A stretch of 64,000 nucleotides of DNA from an uncultured Pseudomonadales bacterium (GCA_943787425.1 CALSMJ010000001.1:62001-126000); one strand, 5' to 3'; shown: positions 1 through 10,194, counted from the first letter of the stretch. Translations and numbers: made by a program. The notes: generated by a model from the letters alone, not told the origin.

Positions 1-405
1 GTTGCCTCACTGTGTGATGACGCTTTGCGTGCCGTGCCCAACGCACTCAGAGATGGGGCTTATTCTCTGGGCGCGACCTCCTTTGAAGTCACCGCTCGAA
101 TCGTTGTGCCGGCATCACTTTCAGGCATTTTCGCGGCTTTCGTACTGGCGATTTCACGAGCGATCGGTGAAACCATGGCGGTCACCCTCGCGGCAGGCGC
201 AACCCCTAACTTGACGCTTAACCCACTGGAGTCTATCCAGACCATGACGGCCTATATCGTTCAGGTATCGCTTGGCGACACCCCCGCTGGCACCCTCAGC
301 TATCAGACGCTGTTTGCCGTCGGCGCCGTCCTCTTTGCCATGACCTTGGTGTTAAATTTAATCGCTAACGCCATCATGAACCGCTACCGAGATGTCTACG
401 AATGA
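1..405 (+). CDS. pstC: PstC, phosphate ABC transporter permease (3' part)
   Basis: The window opens inside this gene. The frame is open from base 1, so the start lies outside. The visible 134 residues are the end of the inner-membrane permease PstC, which with PstA forms the phosphate channel. The cytoplasmic loop that contacts the ATPase is visible: a run of the type [20 protein letters not shown], then the EAA-type motif [10 protein letters not shown]. Two hydrophobic helices follow before the stop. The stop overlaps the pstA start (ATGA), as expected for coupled translation in a pstCAB operon. The periplasmic binding protein PstS is not in the window. The identification rests on these motifs and on the gene order. 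Confidence 0.93.
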   Translation, partial: VASLCDDALRAVPNALRDGAYSLGATSFEVTARIVVPASLSGIFAAFVLAISRAIGETMAVTLAAGATPNLTLNPLESIQTMTAYIVQVSLGDTPAGTLSYQTLFAVGAVLFAMTLVLNLIANAIMNRYRDVYE

Positions 406-1271
406 ACACGCAAGCCCAACGTCTTAAAAAGCGTCACCGGATTTCGGCGGCCTTCAAGTGCTTCTGCCTGAGCGTAACCTGCTTGGCGATTGCCATTTTG
501 GGCGTCCTCATTCTCGAAGTCACAGTTTTAGGACTACCTTGGCTTAACATCGACTTCCTCACCCGTTTCCCATCTCGATTTCCGGAAAAAGCGGGTATCT
601 TAGCGGGTCTTGCCGGGACCCTTTGGCTGGTCAGTTTGACCGCAGCGATCGCCATACCCATCGGCGTATTGGCGGCCGTCTATCTTGAGGAATATGCCAA
701 GCCGGGTCGCGTTTCAACCTTCATCACCATCAACATCGCAAACCTCGCGGGCGTGCCCTCCATCGTTTACGGCATCATCGGGCTTGCGATATTTGTTCGG
801 TTTCTGGGCCTAGATCGTAGTGTGCTGGCAGGCGCCATGACCATGAGCTTGCTGATTCTACCGGTGATCATTATTGCGTCACGAGAAGCGATCAAGGCGG
901 TGCCCAGTTCGCTGCGGCAGGTCGCGTTCGCGCTCGGCGCCACCCGATGGCAAGTCACCCGAGATCATGTCTTGCCCCAAGCCATGCCGGGCATCTTAAC
1001 CGGCGTCATTTTGGCATTGAGTCGGGCGATTGGCGAAACCGCGCCACTGATTATGATTGGCGCACTGACCTATATCGCTTTTGTGCCGGAAGGTCCGATG
1101 GATGAGTTCACCGCGCTGCCGATCCAAATTTATAACTGGACCTCTCGCCCACAGGAAGCCTTTCACGAATTAGCATCAGCCGGCATCATCGTGCTGCTGC
1201 TGGTCCTGCTGATCATGAATGCAACCGCGGTATGGATCCGCTATCGCGGCAATAAAAACAGGTTTAGGTAA
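402..1271 (+). CDS. pstA: PstA, phosphate ABC transporter permease
   Basis: Second inner-membrane subunit of the high-affinity phosphate importer, 289 residues, the usual length for PstA. An N-terminal membrane helix (about residues 18-44) is followed by a periplasmic loop and the permease core. The ATPase-contacting motif is visible as [14 protein letters not shown] followed by [10 protein letters not shown] around residues 170-215. The ATG overlaps the pstC stop by 4 nt. pstB begins 10 bases after the stop. It is expected to be regulated with pstC by phosphate limitation, but the promoter is outside the window, so no Pho box can be inspected. Confidence 0.95.
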   Translation: MNTQAQRLKKRHRISAAFKCFCLSVTCLAIAILGVLILEVTVLGLPWLNIDFLTRFPSRFPEKAGILAGLAGTLWLVSLTAAIAIPIGVLAAVYLEEYAKPGRVSTFITINIANLAGVPSIVYGIIGLAIFVRFLGLDRSVLAGAMTMSLLILPVIIIASREAIKAVPSSLRQVAFALGATRWQVTRDHVLPQAMPGILTGVILALSRAIGETAPLIMIGALTYIAFVPEGPMDEFTALPIQIYNWTSRPQEAFHELASAGIIVLLLVLLIMNATAVWIRYRGNKNRFR

Positions 1272-1280
1272 GGAATTCCC

Positions 1281-2042
1281 ATGACCCAACCCTCAGAGAT
1301 CCTATTGCAGGCGAATGCCGTGAGCATCGCTTATGGTGAACAACTTGCGGTCAAAGCGGTCACGCTACCGGTCTATCAGCATCGAATTACCTCTATTATT
1401 GGGCCATCGGGCTGCGGTAAAAGTACCCTGCTGCGAAGCTTTAATCGGATGAATGACTTTATCGATCACGTCAGCCTGACCGGTGAAATCTCCTTCAATG
1501 ATCAGAACATCTACGCCCCCGACGCTGACCCCGTTGCGGTTCGGCTTAATATTGGCATGGTGTTTCAAAAACCCAATCCCTTCCCGAAAACCATTTATGA
1601 GAATGTTGCCTGGGCACCTAAGATTAATGGTCTGAAAGACAATATGGACGACCGCGTCGAACAAGCCCTGAAACAGGCGGCCCTTTGGGATGAAGTTAAA
1701 GACCGATTGCACGACTCGGCACTCAATCTATCCGGTGGCCAACAACAGCGATTGTGCATTGCGCGCGCCCTGGCAATGAACCCTTTGGTGCTCTTGATGG
1801 ACGAGCCCTGCTCCGCCCTCGATCCAGTTTCAACGGCACGAATTGAAGATCTTTTGTTCGAGCTGAAAGAAAAGCTAACCATTGTGATCGTAACCCACAA
1901 TATGCAGCAAGCCGCGCGCGTGTCCGATTTTACAGCCTTTATGGAAAACGGGGTTCTAATCGAATATGGCCCCACTGAAACCCTCTTCACCAACCCAGAA
2001 AACGAACGCACTGAAGAATACGTCACAGGCCGTTTCGGCTAG
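1281..2042 (+). CDS. pstB: PstB, phosphate ABC transporter ATPase
   Basis: Cytoplasmic ATPase that powers the PstCA channel. All ABC signatures are intact: Walker [10 protein letters not shown] (residues 41-49), Q-loop in VFQKPNPFP (about 94-102), signature LSGGQQQR (150-157), Walker B VLLMDEP (170-176) and the switch histidine in VTHN (about 203). The [10 protein letters not shown]-loop sequence is characteristic of PstB within the ABC superfamily. Length 253 is normal. An AAGGAA ribosome-binding site precedes the ATG. The gene sits between pstA and phoU with 9-10 base gaps. Confidence 0.97.
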   Translation: MTQPSEILLQANAVSIAYGEQLAVKAVTLPVYQHRITSIIGPSGCGKSTLLRSFNRMNDFIDHVSLTGEISFNDQNIYAPDADPVAVRLNIGMVFQKPNPFPKTIYENVAWAPKINGLKDNMDDRVEQALKQAALWDEVKDRLHDSALNLSGGQQQRLCIARALAMNPLVLLMDEPCSALDPVSTARIEDLLFELKEKLTIVIVTHNMQQAARVSDFTAFMENGVLIEYGPTETLFTNPENERTEEYVTGRFG

Positions 2043-2052
2043 GAGTTAACCC

Positions 2053-2703
2053 TTGAAAACACATTTAGCACGCGATCTAACTGAGCTCGAGTCGCAATTG
2101 TCCAGCCTTGGCGAACTCGTTTTAGAATCGGTTCAATGCGCCATCGATGCCATCAGTAGTTTTGATCTACAAAAGGTTGCACGCATCACAGAGAACGAAA
2201 AACGGATCAACGAGATGGAAATCTCGATTGAGCAGAACTGTCTAAAAATCATTGCGCTACATCAACCCGTGGCCACCGATCTGCGCTTTTTGATTGTCGT
2301 GCTGAAAGTGAACAACGATTTGGAACGCATCGCGGATCAAGCCGTTAACATCGGCGCCCGCATCGAGTTTTTGTATGATCGGCCACGAATACCCGTTGAC
2401 CTACACTTTGAGTGGATGGGCCCAAGCAGCCTGAAGATGGTCGCTCAAGCACTCGCTGCGCTGCTCGACAAAGACACCCGAGCTGCGCGCGCCGTGCTGG
2501 ACATGGATAACGAAGTCGATGCCTTCCATGCCCTGACGTATCGCGACCTCATCAAAGCCATGACAGACGATCCGAGCATCACCACAGAGGCTGTTTCGCA
2601 TCTCACCATCTCGTCAAACATCGAACGCATCGCCGACCTTGGCACCAATATCGCGGAAGAAATTATTTTCATGAACGATGGCGAGATCCTCCGCCATACC
2701 TAG
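2053..2703 (+). CDS. phoU: PhoU, phosphate signalling regulator
   Basis: PhoU links the Pst transporter to the PhoR/PhoB two-component system and limits phosphate uptake when phosphate is sufficient. The 216-residue all-helical protein has the two PhoU repeats. The first contains the family metal-binding stretch ending HQPVATDLR (about 70-79), the second contains SNIERIADLGTNIAE near the C-terminus. The start codon is TTG, preceded by AGGAG from the end of pstB at good spacing. No in-frame ATG lies close by. This is the last gene of the operon. Confidence 0.95.
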   Translation: MKTHLARDLTELESQLSSLGELVLESVQCAIDAISSFDLQKVARITENEKRINEMEISIEQNCLKIIALHQPVATDLRFLIVVLKVNNDLERIADQAVNIGARIEFLYDRPRIPVDLHFEWMGPSSLKMVAQALAALLDKDTRAARAVLDMDNEVDAFHALTYRDLIKAMTDDPSITTEAVSHLTISSNIERIADLGTNIAEEIIFMNDGEILRHT

Positions 2704-2739
2704 CACGCGAAAAATAGGGCCTGAGCGCGGCGCCTGCCA

Positions 2740-2757
2740 GGGTTAGACTCCTAGCCC
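2740..2757. terminator. Possible hairpin between convergent phoU and sulfatase genes
   Basis: Seven-base arms (2740-2746 and 2751-2757) can pair around a 4-base loop, with one G-U pair on the plus-strand RNA. It lies 37 bases after the phoU stop, where a terminator would be expected between convergent genes. No run of T follows on either strand, so intrinsic termination is doubtful. The rest of 2704-2938 shows no convincing gene. Confidence 0.2.
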
Positions 2758-2938
2758 GAGTGTTCCGAGCAAGCGTATTATGACCAAACGCCCGCCGGTT
2801 GCGCGACTTGCTGCCTCGCCGCGCACTCCTCAGAATCGTCAACTTCATTCTGGTTCAGTCACGGCCGCATCGAATGCCACTTCGCGAACGCTGGCGGACA
2901 CCGAGCCGCGCCGGACATCGATGGACCCGGGCGGCGCG

Positions 2939-5267
2939 CTACTGACTACTCAGGCTCGCCTGAAACTGTCCTTTGCGCTCAGCTTTTTTCGTCTCTTGAC
3001 TGGTCTGACTCAACCGCATGAGCGTGACCGACTCAATCGAGCCGGTAAAGGCAAAGTTATGCGGATAGGGTCCAACGGGTGAACCCGTATCGCGCCCAAC
3101 ATCAAAAGTTTCACCACTCATCGAATAAATCACCGGGACCGTTCTGGGGATCCGGCGCGTTGCGACCGTCCCACCGTTGACGCTCAGCGCCGCCTCGCCA
3201 CCGGCACCAAAACCGCCATCATGCTGATAGGTCAAGTTGATTTCGTACGCACCTGCGTCCAACGGGGTTGTCGACGCAACAAACGTCAACTCATGTCCGA
3301 ACCAGTTGTACAGGTAGGTCGGACAGCCGGCTTGGTCTAGATATAGGCTCCAGCCCGCCATGTTGCCACCCTGGCACGCGATCACGCCTTCGCTACGCGA
3401 GTCGGCCAGCACGACCTTCGCGGAGATTTGATGTGAGACATTCTTTAGATTCAGCACCGAATGTTCCGGCATTCGAACATGGTGACGGTTGTAAACAATC
3501 CGGTCATGGCCATCCAAAGAATGGGGTACGGCATACTCACCGCCACGCCGCGCTGACGCATCTCGCAGCGGATACACATTCATGGCGTCAGCTTCGGAAT
3601 CAAACAACGCTTTGAGTGCAGCCAGCCGCTCCGGATACACCTCGGCTAAATCCTGGGATTGCGAAAAGTCTTCGGCAATATTGTACAACTCCCACACTTC
3701 CTCGGGCCCATCAAACTTGAATCCCGCAAACCGTATCCAGGGCAGACGGCCATGAAAACAGCTGGCAATCCAACCATCGTGATAAATGGCGCGATTGCCT
3801 AATATTTCAAAGTATTGCGTTTGTCGCCGACTTTCTGCTGCGGGCTCGGTAAAGCAATAACGCATGCTGGTCCCGTGAATCGGCATTTGATCAACACCGT
3901 TCACGACCGCCGGCGCCTCTATCCCGACAACATCCAGCACCGTCGGCATCAAATCAATCACATGATGAAATTGATCGCGCAGTTCACCCGCGGCCGCACC
4001 CATCCCGTTTGGCCAAGACACGGCCAACGCGTTTCGGGTGCCACCAAAATGCGATGCAACCTGCTTCATCCATTGAAAAGGCGCATCCAACGCCCAGGCC
4101 CATCCGACATTAAAATGATTTTCACAGCGATCGGTTCCAAAATCCGCCATGTGTTCTAGCAGCCACTCAGGATCTTCATGGACGCCATTTTGAAACGACG
4201 GCGCGCTCCAAGCCCCATGGATCGTGCCCTCCGCTGAGGCGCCATTGTCACCCGTGAGATAAATGACTAGGGTATTCTCAAACTCGCCCAGATCCACCAA
4301 CGTCTCAAAGACTCGATCGACCTGGGCATCGGTATGGGCCAGAAAGCCCGCAAAAACTTCCATCAAACGGCTCGCAACGGGTTTATACCGGTCGGGATAG
4401 TCTGACCAGCTGGGCACTTCAGCCGGCCGATCGGTTAGCCGAGTTCCCGGCGGAATGACCCCTGCCGCCAACTGCTTGTCAAAGATCGCTTGTCGCAAGG
4501 CATCCCATCCACTGTCGAACTGGCCCTTGAAGGGCGCAACCCAGGATTCATCTACATGATGCGGCGCATGAACCGCCGCGGGTGCGAAATAACAAAAGAA
4601 AGGGCGATCCGGAGCCGCCGCTTTTTGTTGCTGAATCCAATGAATGGCCTGATCGGCTAAGTCTTCCGTCAGGTGGTATCCCGGCCGATTGAGGTGCGGC
4701 TCAATGGGCGTGGTTTGATCATAAACCGGCGGCTCCCAGTGACTGGCCTCCGCCCCTAGGATCCCGTAGAACCGTTCAAAGCCTTGCCCTGTGGGCCAAC
4801 GATCAAAGGGCCCGGCAGGGTTTTGCTCCCAACTTGGCGTGAGGTGCCACTTGCCAAAACAGCCGGTCGAATACCCGTTTTGCTTGAGAATCTCAGCCAA
4901 GGTGGCACTCTCCTTGGGAATCGCACTGTCATACGCGGGAAAACTATTCGCAATCTCCGTAATGCCGCCCATATGGACACTATGGTGGTTCCGTCCGGTC
5001 AGCAGAGCCGCCCGCGTCGGCGAGCATAAGGGCGGTCGTGTGAAACTGATTGAACTTGAGGCCTTCGGCAGCGATTCGGTCAACGCCAGGCGCTGGAATG
5101 GGACCACCAAAGGTTTCAACGCTCCCGAAGCCCACATCGTCCAGCATGACGATGACAACATTGGGCTTGCCCTGCGCGGGCTGAGAGAGCTTTAAGCGCT
5201 GGGGCGTTGCGTCTTCAAACAAACGCTCGATCTTGCCTGCGAATGGTGGATTCTGTTTTACTGTCAT
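2939..5267 (-). CDS. Long arylsulfatase (AtsA type), one frameshift at the active site
   Basis: Sulfatase-superfamily enzyme of about 775 residues, the size of AtsA-type arylsulfatases, predicted to cleave sulfate esters. Seen: the metal-binding Asp pair in VIVMLDDVG (residues 43-44), the formylglycine motif CSPTRAALLTGR starting at Cys81, GKWHL, TGDNG and a C-terminal beta-rich domain. The N-terminal 80 residues are in one frame and everything from the Cys onward is in another. Removing one base at about 5027 joins HTTAL directly to CSPTR and restores the family consensus. Start ATG at 5267 with an upstream AGG. No Sec signal is obvious. Its neighbour is an alkylsulfatase-like gene. As written the gene is out of frame; a sequencing indel is the simplest reading, real inactivation the alternative. 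Confidence 0.85.
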
Positions 5268-5434
5268 GGTTTTTACCTATTGTGAGTTGCGCTAACTCGG
5301 AGCCCCTCGGCCTGAATCGTGGCCGAAATGATCCTGACAAGATCAAACTGCAACGATATTGCGATCGCTATCGCAGCCGCAGTATTGCTCAATATTCGCA
5401 ACCCACGCCTTGATCGGACCCAGGCAACCCGCCA

Positions 5435-7138
5435 TCATGCTCTGAAACTCGCCACATCAAACCGTGACAACAGTGCCTGAATCTGCGTCGTTTGATCAAC
5501 GCTCAAATTCGATTGCTCTGCCAGTACACCGGATAAAGCGGTCTTACCCGCCAGCAGTTTCGCCCAGGTTGCAACCGGCAGGGTCATCTGCAGTTCACAA
5601 TCTTGCGCTGCAACCGGCACGGCAACCGAATGACGAATCAGTAACCCCGCACTCGACCCATCGTCAAAAGTAAAGCCAAGGCTCCCGTAAAAGTCCGTTG
5701 CGGCGTCTGCATCCAGCAGCACCCGTAAGATGGGCACCCAGCGCGCGCCCTGACCTGACAACACCTCTTGCTCACGAAAACGGTGGATCCGGAATCGAGT
5801 CAAATCGAGACTGCCCTCCAGCTCAAGCGCCCGGGTTAAACACCAATTCCGAATATTCGCAGCCGGCGAGCAGAACGCAACCTGACGCAAGCCCGCGGCC
5901 AACCGCGCGCGGTCTGATTGAGCATCCTGAGCCGCCGGATCACTCACCAGGAGTTGGCCCAACTCCAGCGCCCACCGATAGTCCTGCGCTGAAAGCGCGG
6001 TATCAAAGGCCGCTTGCATCAAAGCACGACCACCAAAAGCCTTGATCATCCTGGTTGCCCGCTCATCTGGCGCGAGCGGAAATAGCTTTCCTGGGTCTTC
6101 ATCAAACCAACCAAACAGACCTGTGTACACTTGACGCACGTGGTGCTCAACGACGCCATAGAGTTGTTGGGTATGAAAATCCGCCTCAAAAACGACGGGC
6201 AATTTTATCTTGTGAATCATCTCATCCAGGCTCAGGCCTAGGTTTGCGTGGCGTACCGTTTGGTCCCAAATGAACTGAATACTGTCGCGATAGCGATGAA
6301 TGCCGGAAAGAATCTCCCGGCGGCCCGACATCGGCGGACCATGGGCACAGATTTGATGCGCTACATTCAGGCTAGCGAGATGGTCAAGGCCCGTCAAAAG
6401 CACCCTTGGATCGCGGTACTCTTCTCCTCGAATGGCGAATACATTAAACAGCGTTGGCCAAAAAATATTGTTCACAGCCAAATCAAGTTCAGGAAAATGG
6501 ATCGTCACAGAATCGGTTGCATCGGATGGTGCCGGCTGAAAGATCACCTTCAGGCCCGCAATGGTCGCTTCATGAGGCGCCCCAAAGGTATGGGTTGCGG
6601 GCATATGCCCACCGGTGTACGGCGCGTGGTTCGGATTACGGTAGAACAAGCCCAGGCCAATATTCACCCGTGCATCCTCACCGACCTCTGGCAACATCAT
6701 AGCAAACTGATGCACCATACCCCGAGAGCCTCGAGGTCCAACCTCACCCCCAAAGCGGGTCAAGTTTGCTGCAATACCTTCATGACCGTAGATCGGGAAA
6801 TCAGCGTCTCCGCGATCGCTAACAATGGCCGATGTGCCGGCGACATAATGAAAATGGCTGTAGATACACGCGACAATGGGGTCAGCGGTATGCTGTCGAA
6901 GTTTTTCGATCGCTTGTGCCATCTCCTCATGACACTCACCGGTATCGATGGCGATAATGCCTTCGGGGCCGCGGATAAATGTTTGATTCGACAAGCCATT
7001 ACCGACATAACACCAGGCTGCGTCTCCCACAGCATAAAACGTTTCCGCTAAACGGTCGGTATGAGCAAGATGCTGCGCGTGGGCGCTTTGTCCATTGGGT
7101 CCGCGCGATTGCTCATGGGGTCTAAAGGGATTGGTCAA
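5435..7138 (-). CDS. Alkylsulfatase-like metallo-beta-lactamase fold hydrolase
   Basis: 567-residue protein with the layout of SdsA1-like alkylsulfatases. It has an N-terminal MBL-fold domain (about 30-310), a dimerisation/helical domain with the family phrase GLFGWFDEDPGKLFPLAP (around 345-362), and a C-terminal SCP2-like lipid-binding domain (about 430-560). These enzymes hydrolyse alkyl sulfate esters. The metal motif here reads SHFHYVAG rather than the usual HxHxDH, so the canonical Asp and third His are absent at that spot. Other candidate ligands are present (DTGECHEE, CAHGPP). The start is TTG with GGAG upstream. It is adjacent to an arylsulfatase, which suggests use of sulfate esters. 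Substrate unknown. Confidence 0.75.
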   Translation of the reverse strand: MTNPFRPHEQSRGPNGQSAHAQHLAHTDRLAETFYAVGDAAWCYVGNGLSNQTFIRGPEGIIAIDTGECHEEMAQAIEKLRQHTADPIVACIYSHFHYVAGTSAIVSDRGDADFPIYGHEGIAANLTRFGGEVGPRGSRGMVHQFAMMLPEVGEDARVNIGLGLFYRNPNHAPYTGGHMPATHTFGAPHEATIAGLKVIFQPAPSDATDSVTIHFPELDLAVNNIFWPTLFNVFAIRGEEYRDPRVLLTGLDHLASLNVAHQICAHGPPMSGRREILSGIHRYRDSIQFIWDQTVRHANLGLSLDEMIHKIKLPVVFEADFHTQQLYGVVEHHVRQVYTGLFGWFDEDPGKLFPLAPDERATRMIKAFGGRALMQAAFDTALSAQDYRWALELGQLLVSDPAAQDAQSDRARLAAGLRQVAFCSPAANIRNWCLTRALELEGSLDLTRFRIHRFREQEVLSGQGARWVPILRVLLDADAATDFYGSLGFTFDDGSSAGLLIRHSVAVPVAAQDCELQMTLPVATWAKLLAGKTALSGVLAEQSNLSVDQTTQIQALLSRFDVASFRA

Positions 7139-7262
7139 GGTGGGCTCCAGAATCGCTTAAACAAGCAAGATACCCTAAAGTTGGTGCAAGCCAAAGTGAT
7201 CGCGCGCCCGAGATCAGATGTCAGCCCCGGAATCCGCTGAATGACCCGAATGCGCCCGGGGG

Positions 7263-8084
7263 TCAAGCGCCGCCGGAACAGGTCAATATTTCGCCGGTAA
7301 TATAATCGGACTCCGGCAACGTCATTAGATAGATCGCGCCCGCTGCCTCATTAATTGTTCCAGCACGTCCCAGGGGCACCGTTTGCGCCAATGCATTTCT
7401 CTGCTGGTTCGACAGGCCCACCCGATAACGCCGATCGCCAACTGTAATCTCGGGAATCGAGTCGCTGTATCCTTGGGTTAATCGCGTTTCGATATGACCA
7501 AACGCCACGGCGTTAACCGTTACGTTATACCGGCCCCATTCTTTTGCCAGCGTCTTTGTCAAGCCGATAACGGCCGCTTTACCCGCTGCGTACCCAACTT
7601 GGGTTGCGCTACCTTGGGTGCCACTCACCGAGGAGACATTAACGACTTTCCGGCAGCATGCGACGCCGTTGGCTTGTCTCTCCGCTTTGGCCACCGGCCG
7701 CATCCACTCAGAAAAGGCCTTCAAGATTCTAAAGGGCACCGTTGCATGAATATCGATCATCGCTTGCCACTGAGCCTCTGAATGATTGTGCAAAGCGCCG
7801 TTCCAAATATAACCTGCATTATTAATGATAATATCAAGACCGCCAAAAGCTTGGAGGCCATCCTGGACCACTTGTTCTGGCAGGCCCGTCTTGGTCAAAT
7901 CGCCGGTCAAAGGCAAGACGTCAACCTCAAATGCGCTCAATTGATCCGCCGTGTCCGCCAAAGCCGCTTCATCAATATCTTGAATAACCAGATTCGCACC
8001 CGCCCGAGCCAAGCGCTGTGCGGTTGCGCGTCCTATGCCTTGTCCTGCTCCAGTAATCAACGCGGTTTTTGAGCGTAAACTCAT
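7263..8084 (-). CDS. Short-chain dehydrogenase/reductase (SDR)
   Basis: Classical SDR, 273 residues, an NAD(P)-dependent oxidoreductase of alcohols or ketones. Seen: the nucleotide-binding glycine motif GAGQGIGRAT near residue 12, NNAGYIW (about 90), the catalytic Ser in NVSSVSG, and YxxxK as YAAGK (about 165). The C-terminal GEILTCSGG is typical of FabG-like members. ATG at 8084 is preceded by AGGAG. It lies between the alkylsulfatase-like gene and an enoyl-CoA hydratase, all in the same direction. That fits oxidation of an alcohol released by sulfate-ester cleavage, but the substrate is not readable from the sequence. Confidence 0.88.
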   Translation of the reverse strand: MSLRSKTALITGAGQGIGRATAQRLARAGANLVIQDIDEAALADTADQLSAFEVDVLPLTGDLTKTGLPEQVVQDGLQAFGGLDIIINNAGYIWNGALHNHSEAQWQAMIDIHATVPFRILKAFSEWMRPVAKAERQANGVACCRKVVNVSSVSGTQGSATQVGYAAGKAAVIGLTKTLAKEWGRYNVTVNAVAFGHIETRLTQGYSDSIPEITVGDRRYRVGLSNQQRNALAQTVPLGRAGTINEAAGAIYLMTLPESDYITGEILTCSGGA

Positions 8085-8260
8085 GAAATGCTCCTTGGCA
8101 ACGATTCGGGTTCATGACGATTTTGAGATTGTTGGTCGGGTGCGTTTTTTTAAGCGGCGATCGCGAAACGCCCGTCATCTTAAGTAGAGGGTCCCGCTGT
8201 CACGGCTTTAAAATTAGATCAATCATCGCCGGTCCCATTCAAAGCTCATTTCCGGCGCTG

Positions 8261-9061
8261 TTAACGCCCGGTATAGTGTGGCGGCCGCTTTTCGATAAAG
8301 GCTCGCATGCCCTCTCGGGCATCTTCTGTTTTAGAACACAGTAACTGGTTTCGATTTTCGATCGCGATCGCCGCCTCAAGGCTTGCCGCATCAACGGCCA
8401 AGTTTAGGCCTTCTTTGGTGAGTCGAAGTCCCATCGGAGCGGTTAACAACATCTCATCAGCAAAAGCTTGAGCCGCTTCAATCAATTGAGCTTCGGGTAC
8501 AACTTGCGAGACCAAGTTGGTGGCGAGTGCCCTGTCAGCTTCAATAAACCGACCGGTGAGCATCAATTCCGCTGCCACCGTCGTACCCACAAGGCGCGGC
8601 AGAAAATAGCTTGTACCCATATCGCAAGCCGACAAGCCGAGTTTGATAAAGGCCGCATTCATGCGCACATTACTTGCAGCAATCCGAACATCTGACGCTA
8701 AGGCAAACGCAAAGCCGCCACCGCAGGCCGGCCCTTGTAACATGCTAATGATCGGTTGAGGGCACCGCCGCATTTTTAGGTAGACCTCAGCTAAATAGCC
8801 TTGGAACCCCATCCCCTGGCCAAACGGCCGAACATTCTTGGGATCACTGGCGGCTTTGATATCGAGTCCCGCACAAAAAGCCCGGCCACGCCCCCCCATC
8901 ACAACAACCCGAGTGTCTGAATTCTCCATCAGCGCATCGAAATAGGACCGCAATTCGGTCACCATCTCGGTCGTGATCGCATTGAGCGCATCTGGCCTGT
9001 TTAACCACAACCAATCAACACCGGCTTGGTGTATCACCTCGATCGTTTTAAATTGACTCAC
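8261..9061 (-). CDS. Enoyl-CoA hydratase/isomerase family protein
   Basis: Crotonase-fold protein, 266 residues. The oxyanion-hole segments are visible: GRAFCAGLDIKA (about 59-70) and GPACGGGFAFALASD (about 108-122). The catalytic-glutamate segment contains an Asp instead (CDMGTSYFLPRLVG), so activity could be hydratase, isomerase or another crotonase reaction. The start is GTG at 9061 with a strong GGGAGG site. The protein would act on acyl-CoA thioesters in the cytoplasm. The neighbouring SDR suggests a beta-oxidation-like or side-chain degradation role, which is inference. Confidence 0.87.
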   Translation of the reverse strand: MSQFKTIEVIHQAGVDWLWLNRPDALNAITTEMVTELRSYFDALMENSDTRVVVMGGRGRAFCAGLDIKAASDPKNVRPFGQGMGFQGYLAEVYLKMRRCPQPIISMLQGPACGGGFAFALASDVRIAASNVRMNAAFIKLGLSACDMGTSYFLPRLVGTTVAAELMLTGRFIEADRALATNLVSQVVPEAQLIEAAQAFADEMLLTAPMGLRLTKEGLNLAVDAASLEAAIAIENRNQLLCSKTEDAREGMRAFIEKRPPHYTGR

Positions 9062-9121
9062 AAAGTCCTCCCGTTATTGTTGCATGCCACCGATGCGCGC
9101 AACCAACCCCATTAGCCTGCG

Positions 9122-9772
9122 CTAAGCTATGAAACCAACAACCGCGAAGACAATAAGCCCCACCAGCAACCCAATGTTTTGACCCAAGCCGTTATCCGCC
9201 GTTTCCTTTAAACGTTGCGCCACGGTTTCTGCTGGGTCTGCGCCATAACTGACTCGACTGATCACGGGGAACTCAAAAACACAAACATTCACAGCAACCC
9301 CCGTAACGGTTGCAAGCAATGCGGCGTGTGCCAAAGACCCAGCAGGTAGCGCCAGCAAAACCATTACAACCAGCAGCCAATTCGCAATCGGCCCTCCCAG
9401 ACTCATGGCCAAAAACTGAGCGCGAGAATTCACAGCCGTTTTAAAATTGAACATGAAAAAAGATTTTCGCTCCTTCAACACGGGTGACACTGCGCCGCTC
9501 AGTCGCGCGCCACTGAAGTGTCCCCATTCGTGAGATAGAAATGCGAGCGCCGAGCCACCGAAAAACCCACTCGCGGCCGCGATTAAAGCGACCAGAACCC
9601 CATCGTGGGCCTCTGACCATGCTTGGCCACTGCCCCATAACAATACGATCCCGGTCGCAACCGCACCATGTTGGAACGCAACCGTTTTGAGTCGCGTACG
9701 ATCTCGCTGTCGCTGTTGCTGTCTTTCATCGGATGGCTCATCGCTAAGCCCTTCTGAAATTATTTCTGACAT
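9122..9772 (-). CDS. Small membrane-embedded zinc metalloprotease-like protein (site-2 protease/M50 type)
   Basis: 216-residue polytopic membrane protein. It has the zinc-binding HEWGH motif (HExxH, about residues 83-87) inside a hydrophobic helix and a downstream GGPIANWLL segment (about 126-134), the pattern of the second conserved motif of M50 intramembrane proteases. The N-terminus (1-30) is hydrophilic and rich in R/Q/E. Three to four further hydrophobic helices follow. There is no PDZ domain, so it is much smaller than RseP. ATG with AGGAG upstream. Substrate unknown. It could regulate a membrane-anchored factor or degrade membrane peptides. Family assignment rests on these two motifs. 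Confidence 0.6.
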   Translation of the reverse strand: MSEIISEGLSDEPSDERQQQRQRDRTRLKTVAFQHGAVATGIVLLWGSGQAWSEAHDGVLVALIAAASGFFGGSALAFLSHEWGHFSGARLSGAVSPVLKERKSFFMFNFKTAVNSRAQFLAMSLGGPIANWLLVVMVLLALPAGSLAHAALLATVTGVAVNVCVFEFPVISRVSYGADPAETVAQRLKETADNGLGQNIGLLVGLIVFAVVGFIA

Positions 9773-10194
9773 TGATGTGCTCCTACTTTAGATTTGCGCT
9801 GGATCATGAAATCTTCCCTTGTTGCCTGACAAGGATCACCCGCACTCAAGGGGTCAAGGCTGATGCACGCGGATAACCCTGTAGGAATCGTGCGATTCGC
9901 ATCTGATACTTTGTCATTCTCGGCCAGGCCTCATTCTTAATGTTAAGCCTGCCTTGCATACTTGATTTGAGCAACCCCAAAACAAGGCCGTAATCTTCAT
10001 GCCGAGCTCAAATACAATCTGCTTGAGAAACACCCCAAGATACCTTGCGCGCGCTCGGCGGCTTGATAACCCTAGGTTTAATAACCGCTTGTTGTGCTTA
10101 GTTTGTTGATTGGCGTTGGTCTCACGACAGACCCTACGCCTGCACAAATCAAGGGTCACCCAGGATTTTATGACCGAGCAAAACCGCCCAGATC
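9773..10194. other. Intergenic, no gene seen
   Basis: Both flanking genes are on the minus strand. Open frames here (for example 9914-10159) have no recognisable protein character or ribosome-binding site. It likely holds the promoter of the membrane-protease gene and the end of the signalling operon, but I see no clear promoter boxes or terminator. Confidence 0.4.

Noticed and set aside
2780..3082. Plus-strand open frame overlapping the sulfatase end
   Set aside because: It lies mostly antisense to a well-supported sulfatase, has low-complexity content and no ribosome-binding site.
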